From assembly GCF_000015265.1 (NCBI RefSeq), contig NC_008699.1, positions 3,968,001 through 4,032,000 on the forward strand: 64,000 nt of DNA, in the 5' to 3' direction. The position numbers and the translations under genes were made by a program. This document shows positions 1-7,478 of this stretch, one piece after another. The notes under the pieces are model-generated. The model was given only the letters and a program-made list of their open reading frames with translations. It was not told the origin of the DNA and did not search any database. The first letter of the stretch is position 1. Each line of letters begins with the position of its first letter. Source of the stretch: Nocardioides sp. JS614. Its GTDB lineage: Bacteria > Actinomycetota > Actinomycetes > Propionibacteriales > Nocardioidaceae.

Positions 1-90
1 GGACGCGCAGGTCATGCCCTCGATGTCGAGGGTCCCCTCGGCGGTGAGCGGCGGGTTCTCGGTGGTCGGTGTCGTCGGTGTGGTGGTCAT
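1..90 (-). CDS. copA: copper-translocating P-type ATPase, N-terminal fragment (runs off window)
   Basis: Only the first ~30 codons are inside the window; the gene continues beyond base 1. The minus-strand reading starts MTTTPTTPTTENPPL and reaches a heavy-metal-associated motif, IEGMTCAS, the first copper-binding CxxC region typical of CopA ATPases. It starts 4 bp after the stop of the copZ-like gene on the same strand, so the two form a copZ-copA operon. Two CsoR-type palindromes lie upstream of copZ, which fits copper-inducible expression. The identity as copper ATPase rests on the HMA motif and its neighbour; a mercuric-type or other HMA protein cannot be excluded from 30 residues. Confidence 0.7.
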   Translation of the reverse strand, partial: MTTTPTTPTTENPPLTAEGTLDIEGMTCAS

Positions 91-94
91 GGCC

Positions 95-304
95 TCAGGA
101 GACGAGCTCGTAGCCGGCCTCGTCGATGGCGGCGGCGATCTCGTCGTGGGTGAGCTCCCGGGTGGACCGCACGGTGACGTCGCCGGTCTCGAGCTCGACC
201 TGGACGTCGGTGACGGGCTCCAGTGCGCTGACCTCGCGGGTCACGGCGCCGACGCAGTGGCCGCAGGTCATCCCGGTGACGCGGTACGTGTGGGTCGTGG
301 ACAT
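95..304 (-). CDS. copZ: CopZ-like copper chaperone (HMA domain)
   Basis: A 69-residue single-domain HMA protein. The metal site is GMTCGHC, at about residues 11-17, and the rest fits the beta-alpha-beta-beta-alpha-beta ferredoxin-like fold through the C-terminal AAIDEAGYEL. Proteins of this family carry Cu(I) in the cytoplasm to CopA ATPases or to CsoR. The ATG at 302-304 leaves just the expected ~70 residues. It is followed after 4 bp by the copA fragment. Upstream are two perfect CsoR-type inverted repeats, so copper-dependent derepression is likely. A second chaperone with the same domain lies at 36150. Confidence 0.9.
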   Translation of the reverse strand: MSTTHTYRVTGMTCGHCVGAVTREVSALEPVTDVQVELETGDVTVRSTRELTHDEIAAAIDEAGYELVS

Positions 305-331
305 CTCGATTCTCCTCAGAGTAGACCGTAT

Positions 332-348
332 ATACCCCACTGGGGTAT
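332..348. promoter_or_regulatory. CsoR-type operator upstream of copZ-copA
   Basis: Perfect inverted repeat ATACCCC-act-GGGGTAT, 28 bp upstream of the copZ ATG (minus strand). This matches the G/C-tract palindrome bound by CsoR copper repressors. The same arm sequence occurs at 368, 724 and 35724. Confidence 0.8.
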
Positions 349-367
349 CACATCGGAGCGAACCTAG

Positions 368-386
368 CATACCCCTGCGGGGTATG
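368..386. promoter_or_regulatory. second CsoR-type operator upstream of copZ-copA
   Basis: Perfect 8-bp-arm palindrome CATACCCC-tgc-GGGGTATG, 19 bp beyond the first operator. Two tandem operators suggest tight repression of the copZ-copA promoter between them and the start codon. Confidence 0.8.
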
Positions 387-538
387 AACAGGGCCGGTCG
401 GCCGATCGTTCGCGGGCCCATCGCCTGAGGTGGCGCGAGCCGGGAAGTACGGCGATCTCCCGATGTGCCGGCCCACCTCAGGCGCGCACCGTGGCACTCG
501 CCACCGCCTAGCGACCGACTACTCCCAGGAGTACCCCG

Positions 539-700
539 ATGATCGACTCCCTCACCATCCCCGACCCGACCTGCGCGCTCATGCTCGCCCACCTCAGGGT
601 GGACCAGGAGGGGCGGGCGTACGCCGTGCGCCGGCGGGCCCTGCGCCGCCGGCAGCGACGATTCCAGCACCAGGCGCGCCTGCGCCGACTGCTCGCGTGA
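539..700 (+). CDS. small arginine-rich hypothetical protein
   Basis: A 53-codon ORF with ATG at 539 preceded by AGGAG eight bases upstream. The product begins MIDSLTIPDPTCALMLAHLR and becomes strongly basic in its second half (about 14 arginines in 30 residues), ending in RRLLA. It lies between the copZ promoter and the CsoR box of the next gene, on the strand opposite to copZ. I do not recognise a family. The good ribosome-binding site is the main support; an amphipathic nucleic-acid-binding peptide is possible, but so is chance. Confidence 0.4.
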   Translation: MIDSLTIPDPTCALMLAHLRVDQEGRAYAVRRRALRRRQRRFQHQARLRRLLA

Positions 701-723
701 GGACCATCGCCAAGTCGTGACCG

Positions 724-739
724 ATACCCCCCGGGGTAT
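724..739. promoter_or_regulatory. CsoR-type operator upstream of CMD-family gene
   Basis: Perfect 16-bp palindrome ATACCCCCCGGGGTAT, 12 bp before the ATG of the carboxymuconolactone decarboxylase-like gene. It is close enough to overlap the transcription start or ribosome-binding region, which fits direct repression by CsoR. Confidence 0.75.
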
Positions 740-751
740 ATCATCGTTCGC

Positions 752-1165
752 ATGACGACCTCCACGATCGCCCAGTCCACCGAGCACCAGGCCTCCGAGC
801 ACCCCCACGGCAAGGAGGTGCTGGACGCCCTCTCCCCGCTGCACCGGCAGCTGCGGCAAGCGGTGCCCGACGTCTACAAGGGCTTCGGCGAGCTGCACAA
901 GGCCGCGTTCGCCGCGGGTGCGCTCGACACCCGCACCAAGGAGCTGATCGCGGTCGCGATCGGGGTCGTGGAGGGCTGCGACGGCTGCATCGCCTCCCAC
1001 GCCCAGGCCGCGGCCCGGGCCGGCGCGACCAAGCAGGAGGCGGCCGAGGCGATCGGCGTCACCTTCCTGATGAAGGGCGGCCCGGCCACGATCTACGGGC
1101 CGCGCGCCTACGACGCGTTCTGCGAGTTCGCCGACGCCCTGGAGCAGGGCCGCCCCCCCGCCTGA
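752..1165 (+). CDS. carboxymuconolactone decarboxylase/AhpD-family protein
   Basis: A 137-residue all-helical protein of the CMD family (AhpD-like fold). The family's redox motif E-x-C-x2-C-x3-H is complete: E74, C76, C79, H83. In AhpD this site forms a disulfide relay that reduces peroxidase partners; in paralogs it may act on other substrates. The C-terminal conserved GGPAtiYG segment is also present. A CsoR palindrome sits immediately before the start codon, so the gene appears to belong to the copper regulon together with copZ-copA, suggesting a role in copper-linked thiol or peroxide stress. The exact reductase partner is unknown. Confidence 0.85.
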   Translation: MTTSTIAQSTEHQASEHPHGKEVLDALSPLHRQLRQAVPDVYKGFGELHKAAFAAGALDTRTKELIAVAIGVVEGCDGCIASHAQAAARAGATKQEAAEAIGVTFLMKGGPATIYGPRAYDAFCEFADALEQGRPPA

Positions 1166-1243
1166 GCCGGCGGTCTCAGGCTGCGCGCGGACCGCAACCC
1201 AACCGTCTGAACACCGACCCAGGAAAGATCCCGCGGCCGGCGC

Positions 1244-1313
1244 GGCGGCGAAGCCGACGCCGCAGACGCGGCCTCGGCGGGTGTGGCGGCGAAGCCGACG
1301 CGGCAGACGCGGC
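1244..1313. repeat. imperfect direct repeat, 29-bp unit
   Basis: The unit GGCGGCGAAGCCGACGCCGC (continuing AGACGCGGC) at 1244-1272 recurs at 1285-1313 with a single mismatch, 41 bp apart. It lies between the convergent 3' ends of the CMD gene and the aldo/keto reductase, touching the latter's stop codon. It may form part of a shared transcription terminator. Confidence 0.6.
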
Positions 1314-2293
1314 TACCAGCGGTCGTGGATCGCCGCGCGGAGCCTCGTGTCGTAGATCCGCGTGACCCCGTCCAGGACGGAGCCGGGCAGCGGCCCGGCC
1401 AGTCCGGCGACCGCGTTGGCGCGCGCCTGCTCGGCGTTGCGGGCGCCCGGGATCACCGTGGTGACGCCCGGCTGCTGCACCACCCACGCGATCGCCGCCT
1501 GCGCGGGCGTCAGGTCCAGGTCACGCACCAGCTGCGAGAACTCCTGCGCCGCGCGGACGCCGGTCTCGTAGTCGACGCCCGAGAACGTCTCCCCCACGTC
1601 GAAGGCGCTGCCGTCGCGGTTGTAGCTGCGGTGGTCGTCCGGGGCGAACGTCGTGTGCTCGTCGTAGCGACCCGACAACAGGCCGGACGCGAGCGGCACC
1701 CGGGCGATGATCGCGACCCCGGCCTCCGCCGCCGCCGGCAGCACCCGGTCCAACGGCTTGAGGCGGAACGCGTTGAGGATGATCTGGATCGACGCGACGT
1801 GCGGGCGCGCGATGGCGGACAATGCCTGGTCGACGGTCTCGACGCTCACGCCGTACGCCGCGATCGCGCCGTCGGCGACCAGCGTGTCGAGCGCGTCGTA
1901 CGTCGCGTCCGCGTCGATGACCGCGCTCGGGGGGCAGTGCAGCTGCACGAGGTCGAGGGTGTCGACGCCGAGGTTGCGTCGCGACCGGTCGGTCCAGGCC
2001 CGGAAGCTCTCGAGCGTGTAGTGCTCGGGCAGCTGCTCGACGCGACGACCCATCTTGGTGGCCACGACGACCTCGGGGTGCTCGCGCAGGAACCGGCCGA
2101 TCACCTGTTCGCTGCGCCCGTCGCCGTACACGTCGGCGGTGTCGAAGAACGTGACACCGGCGTCGACCGAGGCGCCGAGGACGGCGAGGGCGTCGTCCTC
2201 GGAGACGTCCCCCCAGTCCGCGCCGAGCTGCCAGGTGCCGAGTCCGACCACGGAGACCGGACGCCCGGTCCGGCCGAGGGTGCGCTGCTCCAT
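1313..2293 (-). CDS. aldo/keto reductase
   Basis: A 326-residue NADPH-dependent oxidoreductase of the aldo/keto reductase superfamily ((beta/alpha)8 barrel). The catalytic tetrad is visible: D51 and Y56 in FFDTADVYG, K80 in VVVATKMG, and H119 in LVQLHCPP. The C-terminal cofactor region VIPGARNAEQ is also present. The start at ATG 2291-2293 gives the canonical MEQRTLGRTG N-terminus. It follows the small secreted-protein gene at 2323-2865 on the same strand after 29 bp, so co-transcription is possible. The substrate cannot be read from sequence. Confidence 0.9.
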   Translation of the reverse strand: MEQRTLGRTGRPVSVVGLGTWQLGADWGDVSEDDALAVLGASVDAGVTFFDTADVYGDGRSEQVIGRFLREHPEVVVATKMGRRVEQLPEHYTLESFRAWTDRSRRNLGVDTLDLVQLHCPPSAVIDADATYDALDTLVADGAIAAYGVSVETVDQALSAIARPHVASIQIILNAFRLKPLDRVLPAAAEAGVAIIARVPLASGLLSGRYDEHTTFAPDDHRSYNRDGSAFDVGETFSGVDYETGVRAAQEFSQLVRDLDLTPAQAAIAWVVQQPGVTTVIPGARNAEQARANAVAGLAGPLPGSVLDGVTRIYDTRLRAAIHDRW

Positions 2294-2322
2294 GCCGCGA
2301 GTCTGGCACGCGGTCTCGGGCC

Positions 2323-2865
2323 TCACCCAGGGAGGTAGGAGAGCACCTTCCGCGAGAGCCGGTGCTTGCCGGGCACGTAGTCGTCGGTGCGGGCCGGGGC
2401 GTCCATCTGGTAGGACCGCACGGACACCGCGAACCGCACCGAGGGCTCCAGGCAGCTGGGGTCGAACCGGACGACCGACCGGCGCTGGTTCATCCGCAGC
2501 GACGCGCACTGCTGGTCGGTGATGTTGCGACCGTGGTGGGTCCACGAGCTCGTCTTGTAGACGGCGTACTCGGAGAAGGACGGGCCAGTGACGAACAGGT
2601 CCGGCACCCGGTCGTCGTCGGTGTCCACCCAGAAGTCGATCGAGTCGCGGACCTCGACCGGCCGGGCGTGCCGGATGACGACCTTGGCCTTGCGGCCGGG
2701 GGCCGGGGCCGAGGTCAGGGTCACCGAGAGCACGTCGTACGCCTTGTCGGGCTCACGCGCGTCGGTGATCGTGCGCTCGGTCGGCGGCGCCGCGACGGCC
2801 GGTGGGACGAGCGCCGCGACCAGGGCGAGGGCGGCGAGGAACGGAACGACCCGAGCAGCACTCAT
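2323..2865 (-). CDS. secreted hypothetical protein
   Basis: A 180-residue protein with a clear Sec signal peptide (MSAARVVPFLAALALVAALV, then VPPAVAAP with an AxA cleavage site near residue 26). The mature part is predicted beta-rich, contains an acidic DTDDDRVPDLF stretch resembling a calcium-binding or integrin-like loop, and two cysteines likely forming a disulfide. I do not recognise a named family. It is divergent from the TfoX-like gene and upstream of the aldo/keto reductase. The longer reading frame that starts further upstream overlaps the TfoX gene and is less likely. Confidence 0.7.
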   Translation of the reverse strand: MSAARVVPFLAALALVAALVPPAVAAPPTERTITDAREPDKAYDVLSVTLTSAPAPGRKAKVVIRHARPVEVRDSIDFWVDTDDDRVPDLFVTGPSFSEYAVYKTSSWTHHGRNITDQQCASLRMNQRRSVVRFDPSCLEPSVRFAVSVRSYQMDAPARTDDYVPGKHRLSRKVLSYLPG

Positions 2866-2914
2866 ACCGCCAGTCTGCCCCCGTGAAGGGGCGAATGGCA
2901 TGAGACTTTGGTCC

Positions 2915-3247
2915 ATGGCGTACGACGAGGGGCTGGCCGACCGGCTCCGGGAGATCCTCACCGGCGAACCCGGACTCAGCGAGCGCAAGATGTTCGGGGG
3001 CCTGGCCTTCCTGGTCCACGGCAACATGGCGGTCGCCGCCAGCAGCGAGGGTGGCCTGCTCCTGCGGGTGGCGCCGGAGCGCACCGAGGAGCTGCTGGGC
3101 GAGCCGCACACCTCGTCGTTCGTGATGCGCGACCGCGAGATGGTGGGCTGGCTGCGCGTCCAGCCGGCGGGGGTGGTCGCCGACGAGGACCTCGAGCGCT
3201 GGGCCGAGGTCGGTGCCGGCTACGCCCGCACCCTGCCCGCGAAGTAG
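2915..3247 (+). CDS. TfoX N-terminal domain protein
   Basis: A 110-residue protein made of one TfoX N-terminal domain. The conserved opening MAYDEGLADRLREIL, the SERKMFGGLAFLVHGNM core and the MVGWLRV segment are all typical. In gammaproteobacteria TfoX activates competence, but stand-alone domains in actinobacteria have no settled role. ATG 2915 gives the family-typical N-terminus; an in-frame ATG at 2900 has a better Shine-Dalgarno (GAAGGGG) and would add five residues. It is convergent with the DksA-like gene. Confidence 0.8.
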   Translation: MAYDEGLADRLREILTGEPGLSERKMFGGLAFLVHGNMAVAASSEGGLLLRVAPERTEELLGEPHTSSFVMRDREMVGWLRVQPAGVVADEDLERWAEVGAGYARTLPAK

Positions 3248-3252
3248 CCCGC

Positions 3253-3290
3253 GGCCCGGCCCGGCCCGGCCCAGCCCGGCCCGGCCCGGC
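3253..3290. repeat. CCCGG simple-sequence repeat between convergent genes
   Basis: About seven tandem GGCCC/CCCGG units with one interruption (CCAGC) fill the gap between the TfoX-like and DksA-like stops. It can fold into a GC-only hairpin and may terminate both transcripts. Such tracts often vary in length between strains. Confidence 0.6.
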
Positions 3291-3623
3291 TCAGGCGCAG
3301 CCGACGCAGGTCGTCGCGGTGGGCCGCACGTCGAGGCGCTCGGCGGCGATCGGTGCTCCGCACCGGGCGCATGCCCCGTAGGTCCCGTCGTCGAGGCGGG
3401 CCAGCGCGTCTGCGACCTCGGTCAGCCGCTGCTCGGCTCGGCGCACCAGGGCGCCGACCTGCTCGCGCTCGAAGGCGATCGTCGCCCCCTCCGGGTCGTG
3501 CTCGTCGTCGGCGTTGGTGTCGCGCGAGGCGTCGACGAACCCGCGGTACTCCCCGCGGAGTTCCGCCAGCCGGGCCGTCGTACGGCGACGCTCCTCGTCG
3601 AGCCGCCCGCGTGGGCCGGTCAC
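3291..3623 (-). CDS. DksA/TraR-family zinc-finger protein
   Basis: A 110-residue protein with an N-terminal coiled coil and a C-terminal C4 zinc finger: CARCG (C85, C88) and CVGC (C106, C109). DksA/TraR family members bind the RNA polymerase secondary channel and alter promoter response; actinobacterial versions are shorter than E. coli DksA (151 residues) as here. The GTG start at 3621-3623 overlaps the TGA stop of the rlmC-like gene (GTGA), giving translational coupling. Acidic coiled-coil tip residues (DTNADDEHD) are present. The role could be general transcription tuning or a divergent zinc-binding function. Confidence 0.85.
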   Translation of the reverse strand: MTGPRGRLDEERRRTTARLAELRGEYRGFVDASRDTNADDEHDPEGATIAFEREQVGALVRRAEQRLTEVADALARLDDGTYGACARCGAPIAAERLDVRPTATTCVGCA

Positions 3624-4759
3624 AACCGCTCCAGCAGCGCGAGGACCTCGTAGTGCGCGGTGTTCGGGAACATGTCGAGCAGCTGCGCGCGCACCGGGCG
3701 CAGCGAGGGCATCGCGTCCAGGTCGCGGGCCAGCGTGTGGGCGTTGCAGCTGGAGTACAGGACGTGCCGCACGCCCGAGTCCTCGAGCCAGCCGCTGAGC
3801 TCGGGGCCGAGGCCCCGTCGCGGCGGGTTCACGACGACCAGGTCCGGGACGTCGGGCCGGTCCGACACCCAGGCGGTGGCGTCGCCGGCCTCGAACCGCA
3901 CGCGGTCGAGCCCCGCCTCCCGCGCGCTGGCGGTCGCCGAGGCGATCGCCTCGCCGCTGACCTCGACGCCGGTGACCTCCGCGTGCGCCGTGGACGCGAT
4001 CGCGAGGGCGAAGCCGCCCACCCCGCAGTACAGGTCCCAGACCCGGCCCGGGGCCAGCTCGGCCGTCCACGCGCGGGCGAGCCGGTAGAGCTCGGCGGCC
4101 ATCGCGGTGTTGGTCTGGAAGAAGCTCTGCGGCCGCAGGTGCAGCCCGAGGCCGCCGACCTGCATCAGCAGCGACTCCTGCTCGGTGAGCACGATCTCGC
4201 GCTCGCCCTCCAGGACCGCCTTGTGCTCGGGCTGGAGGTTCACGGTCGCGACCGCGACCTGCGGCAGCCGCTCGAGCAGCGCGGGCAGGTGCTTGCGGAT
4301 CCGCGCCACCGGCTCCTGGGAGCGCAGCACGAACCGCACCATCAGCTCACCGTCCGGTGACTCGGTGACCAGCAGGTACTTCAGCTCACCCCTGCGAGTG
4401 GCCAGGTCGTACGGCGCCAGCGCGGCCCGGGTCACGAAGTCGGCGAGCACCGGGAGCGCTGCCTGGATGCCCGGCGTGTGCAGCGGGCAGTCGCGCAGGT
4501 CCACCCCGGCGCCGGCCGGGTTCAGGATGCCGAGCGTCGGCTCCGCGAGGGTGCCGCTGACCACCATCTTCGCCTTGTTGCGCACGCCCAGCTGGGCGCT
4601 GGCGACCGGCGGCAGCCAGGCCGTCGCCCCGGCGGCGCCGACCGACCGGGCGAGCAGCTCCTCGACGGTGTGCTGCTTGGCGCCCAGCTGCGCGGCGTAC
4701 GCCGTGCCGAGCCAGGTGCAGGACCGGCAGCGTCCGGCGTCGAAGTGGGAGCAGAGCAT
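3620..4759 (-). CDS. rlmC: 23S rRNA (uracil-5-)-methyltransferase, RlmC/RumA family
   Basis: A 379-residue SAM-dependent m5U methyltransferase. N-terminal cysteines C3, C11, C14 and C91 (DLRDCPLH) match the [4Fe-4S] cluster set of the RumA/RlmC family. The SAM-binding DLYCGVGGFAL motif, the NPPRRG motif and the catalytic cysteine in YSSCNAHT are complete. There is no TRAM domain, which favours the RlmC (U747) subgroup over RlmD. It overlaps the downstream DksA-like gene by 4 bp and is divergent from the DUF11 surface protein. Confidence 0.88.
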   Translation of the reverse strand: MLCSHFDAGRCRSCTWLGTAYAAQLGAKQHTVEELLARSVGAAGATAWLPPVASAQLGVRNKAKMVVSGTLAEPTLGILNPAGAGVDLRDCPLHTPGIQAALPVLADFVTRAALAPYDLATRRGELKYLLVTESPDGELMVRFVLRSQEPVARIRKHLPALLERLPQVAVATVNLQPEHKAVLEGEREIVLTEQESLLMQVGGLGLHLRPQSFFQTNTAMAAELYRLARAWTAELAPGRVWDLYCGVGGFALAIASTAHAEVTGVEVSGEAIASATASAREAGLDRVRFEAGDATAWVSDRPDVPDLVVVNPPRRGLGPELSGWLEDSGVRHVLYSSCNAHTLARDLDAMPSLRPVRAQLLDMFPNTAHYEVLALLERL

Positions 4760-4971
4760 GACCGCACCAGGCTACGGGGGCCCCGGTGCGGCACTGGTCT
4801 GATCCGGTGGCACCAGGACGGCCGTTCCCGGGACCGGACGCTGCCCCGACGCTAGCCTCGAGAGGTCAGGACGGGGGGTCCGGGCGCGCCACACGCGCGT
4901 CGGGGGTCGTGACGAACCACCAGCAGGACGCCTCGTCCCGTCGCCACCGATGGAACGAGGGGGGTCCAGCC

Positions 4972-7377
4972 GTGGTCACGTCTGGTCGTATTGCCAACCG
5001 CACGCACGTCGTCCTGAGCGGGCTGCTCGGCCTGCTCGTCGCGCTCGCGCTCGTCGTCGTCCCGGGGACGCCACTGGCCGGGCCCGCCCGGGCCGCAGGC
5101 GATCCGCCGGGCAACAACGGGACGGTCAAGATCGCCGAGCACGGCGAGCTCGACGGGACGCCGGACAACGACCCGCACGTCGGCTGCGAGTTCGAGGTCG
5201 AGTGGTACGGCTTCGACCAGGGATCCGACATCATCTCGACCGTCACGTTCGAGATGCAGGCCCCGACCGACGACGTCGTCCTCGACGTCACCGGTCCCGC
5301 CGCGGTCTTCGTAGGTGGCGACCCGGCGAGCGGCGCCGGCACCGGCACCGGCCTGGACGGCCGCGAGACCTACACGCTCGCGTTCTACGGCGAGCCGCAA
5401 CCGCTGCAGGGTTACCACGTCAAGCTGACCATCCACACGCCCGGATCGCAGGGTGCGGACAAGAAGTCGAAGGTCTTCTGGGTCGAGGGCTGCGAACCCG
5501 TCGTGCCGGACGGGCCCGGGATCCACGTCGAGAAGAGCGTCACGGACTCCGCCGACGCCGACACCGTCGGCTCGTTCGGCGAGCAGCTGACCTACGGCTT
5601 CGTGGTCACCAACGTCGGCGACACGACGCTCGAGGACGTCACGCTCACCGATGACCTGCTCGGGCTGGCCGCCGCACCCTGCGTCGCGACCCTCGCGCCG
5701 GGTGAGTCGACGACCTGCCCGCTCCTGCCGACCCCGACGTACGTCGTCACCTCGGCGGACGTGGCCGCCGGCCGGGTGTGGAACCTCGCCACCGCGACCG
5801 GGACCCCGCCGTCCGGCCCGGACGTGTCCGACTCCGACGACGCGGCGATCCCCACGGGACCCGGCGAGCCGGAGCCCGCCGGCCTGGCGGTCGTCAAGAC
5901 CGCGGACGTCAGCCTCGCCGCGCCGGGTGACCTGGTCACCTACACCCTGCGCGCCGTGAACAGCGGCCCCGGCGCCGCCGAGGACGTCGTCATCACCGAC
6001 GTGCTGCCCGCCGGCGCCAGCTTCGTCTCGGCCGGTGCCGGCTGCACCTACGCCGCCCCGACCGTCACCTGCGCCCTCGGCGACCTCGCCGCCGGAGGGC
6101 AGCGGTCGGTCACCGTGACCGTGCGGGTCAGCCTGCTGCCGAGCACCGTCACCACCCACGACCACCTCTTCGACGTCACGAAGATCGAGAGCCACCTGTC
6201 GGCGTTCGCCGGCCAGACCGCCACCGCCACCACCTCGTGCCCGACCGGGTACCTCGCGACCGACGGCAGCGTCCGGATCGATCATATCGACCAGAACGCC
6301 GGGACCTGGCCCGACGTCGACGTGCTGGCCTCGGCCACCACGGCCGACGGCCGGGGCTGGACCGGGACGCTGCGCAACGGCACCACCGGCCAGGTCCAGG
6401 CCAAGGTCAACGTCGTCTGCATGAGCGAGCGGACCGTCTCCGGCGAGGACCACTCGCACCCGCTGGTGGTCTCCGACGTGCTGAGCACGACCCAGGCGTG
6501 GGCGGCCGGTCCGCACAGCGTCGACCTGTCCTGCGGACCCGGCGCGGTCGCGATCGCACCCGGCTTCGCCTTCCTCGAGGGCGACGGCGTGGTCGCCAGC
6601 CGCCCGATCTCCGACGGCCGACGGTTCGTGGGGGACATCGACGACGACGCCCTGGTCACGCTGACCGCGCGGTGCCTGCGGACCACGCTCGGCGTGGCGC
6701 GCGGCCACACCCACGAGCTGCTCACCTCCGAGCTCTCCGGCCACGTGGACGTCGCGCCGGGCGCCCTGGTCGAGCGGAGCCTCACCTGCCGCGACGGCGC
6801 CAAGGGGATCGTCGCCTGGGTCGACCCGCACGGCACCCTGCCGCTCGGCAACGACCCGCAGCCGGTGACGCGGGTGTTCCGGTTCTACAACCCGTCCGCC
6901 GGGTCGCTGACCGTGGACTACGGACTGCTCTGCGTCGACGTGCGTACCAGCCCGGCCGAGGAGGAGAGCCGTCAGGTGGAGAACACCGCCACCGTGGCGA
7001 CCAGCAGCCCGGACTCCGCGACCTTCGACGACACCTCGACCGCCACGATCACGGTCAGCGCGACGGGCGTCTCGGCCGGCGGCTCGGGCTGGGTCAACGC
7101 CGGCCGGACCAGCGTCCAGGTCCGGGTCGCGACCGAGGTACGCCGCCACGTCTCGCTGAAGCTGATCGCCACCCACCGGGTCGCGGGCGCGCCCGTGCGC
7201 CGCGGCACCGTGCTGGCCCAAGGGAAGGCGGTCGTCCGGAAGGCCCAGCCCACCGTCCGCCTGGCCGTGACCAAGGCCGCCCGCGCGGCGTTGCGCGGCG
7301 ACCGGATCCACCGGGCCCGCCTGGTGGTGACCGGTCCCGGCGGCGCCCGCGACGCACGGCTGATCACGCTGCGCTGA
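4972..7377 (+). CDS. secreted DUF11-domain surface protein
   Basis: About 801 residues with a signal peptide (hydrophobic VVLSGLLGLLVALALVVV, cleavage near GPARAAG). Two DUF11-type beta-sandwich repeats follow: one from about residue 180 (IHVEKSVTDSADADT...) and one from about 300 (LAVVKTADVSLAAPGD). A second half rich in HDH/HSH motifs and paired cysteines has no family I recognise. The C-terminus is a basic Ala/Val-rich segment without a sortase motif. GTG 4972 was chosen for the GAGGGGGG ribosome-binding site eight bases upstream. It likely acts outside the cell as a structural or adhesive protein; the substrate is unknown. Confidence 0.8.
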   Translation: MVTSGRIANRTHVVLSGLLGLLVALALVVVPGTPLAGPARAAGDPPGNNGTVKIAEHGELDGTPDNDPHVGCEFEVEWYGFDQGSDIISTVTFEMQAPTDDVVLDVTGPAAVFVGGDPASGAGTGTGLDGRETYTLAFYGEPQPLQGYHVKLTIHTPGSQGADKKSKVFWVEGCEPVVPDGPGIHVEKSVTDSADADTVGSFGEQLTYGFVVTNVGDTTLEDVTLTDDLLGLAAAPCVATLAPGESTTCPLLPTPTYVVTSADVAAGRVWNLATATGTPPSGPDVSDSDDAAIPTGPGEPEPAGLAVVKTADVSLAAPGDLVTYTLRAVNSGPGAAEDVVITDVLPAGASFVSAGAGCTYAAPTVTCALGDLAAGGQRSVTVTVRVSLLPSTVTTHDHLFDVTKIESHLSAFAGQTATATTSCPTGYLATDGSVRIDHIDQNAGTWPDVDVLASATTADGRGWTGTLRNGTTGQVQAKVNVVCMSERTVSGEDHSHPLVVSDVLSTTQAWAAGPHSVDLSCGPGAVAIAPGFAFLEGDGVVASRPISDGRRFVGDIDDDALVTLTARCLRTTLGVARGHTHELLTSELSGHVDVAPGALVERSLTCRDGAKGIVAWVDPHGTLPLGNDPQPVTRVFRFYNPSAGSLTVDYGLLCVDVRTSPAEEESRQVENTATVATSSPDSATFDDTSTATITVSATGVSAGGSGWVNAGRTSVQVRVATEVRRHVSLKLIATHRVAGAPVRRGTVLAQGKAVVRKAQPTVRLAVTKAARAALRGDRIHRARLVVTGPGGARDARLITLR

Positions 7378-7383
7378 CCGCAC

Positions 7384-7418
7384 GGGGCACCACGCGCCTG
7401 TCCCCCGCGTGGTGCCCC
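7384..7418 (+). terminator. strong hairpin terminator
   Basis: A perfect 13-bp stem, GGGGCACCACGCG (7384-7396) paired with CGCGTGGTGCCCC (7406-7418), with a 9-nt loop, starts 7 bp after the DUF11 gene stop. No U-tract follows, as is common for actinobacterial terminators. A third CGCGTGGTGCC copy at 7431-7441 could form an alternative pairing. Confidence 0.75.
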
Positions 7419-7478
7419 CGGCGTGCCACCCGCGTGGTGCCACTGTGGCCAGTGGGGCCAGAGGTACGCTCTGGTGCC

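Noticed and set aside
1176..1487. Minus-strand 103-codon ORF over the direct repeat
   Set aside because: It overlaps the aldo/keto reductase 3' end out of frame and is Arg/Ala-rich without features.
4852..7443. 863-codon open frame antisense to the DUF11 gene
   Set aside because: High GC gives long open antisense frames; the product is Gly/Arg/Val-rich without motifs, while the plus strand encodes a signal peptide and DUF11 domains.
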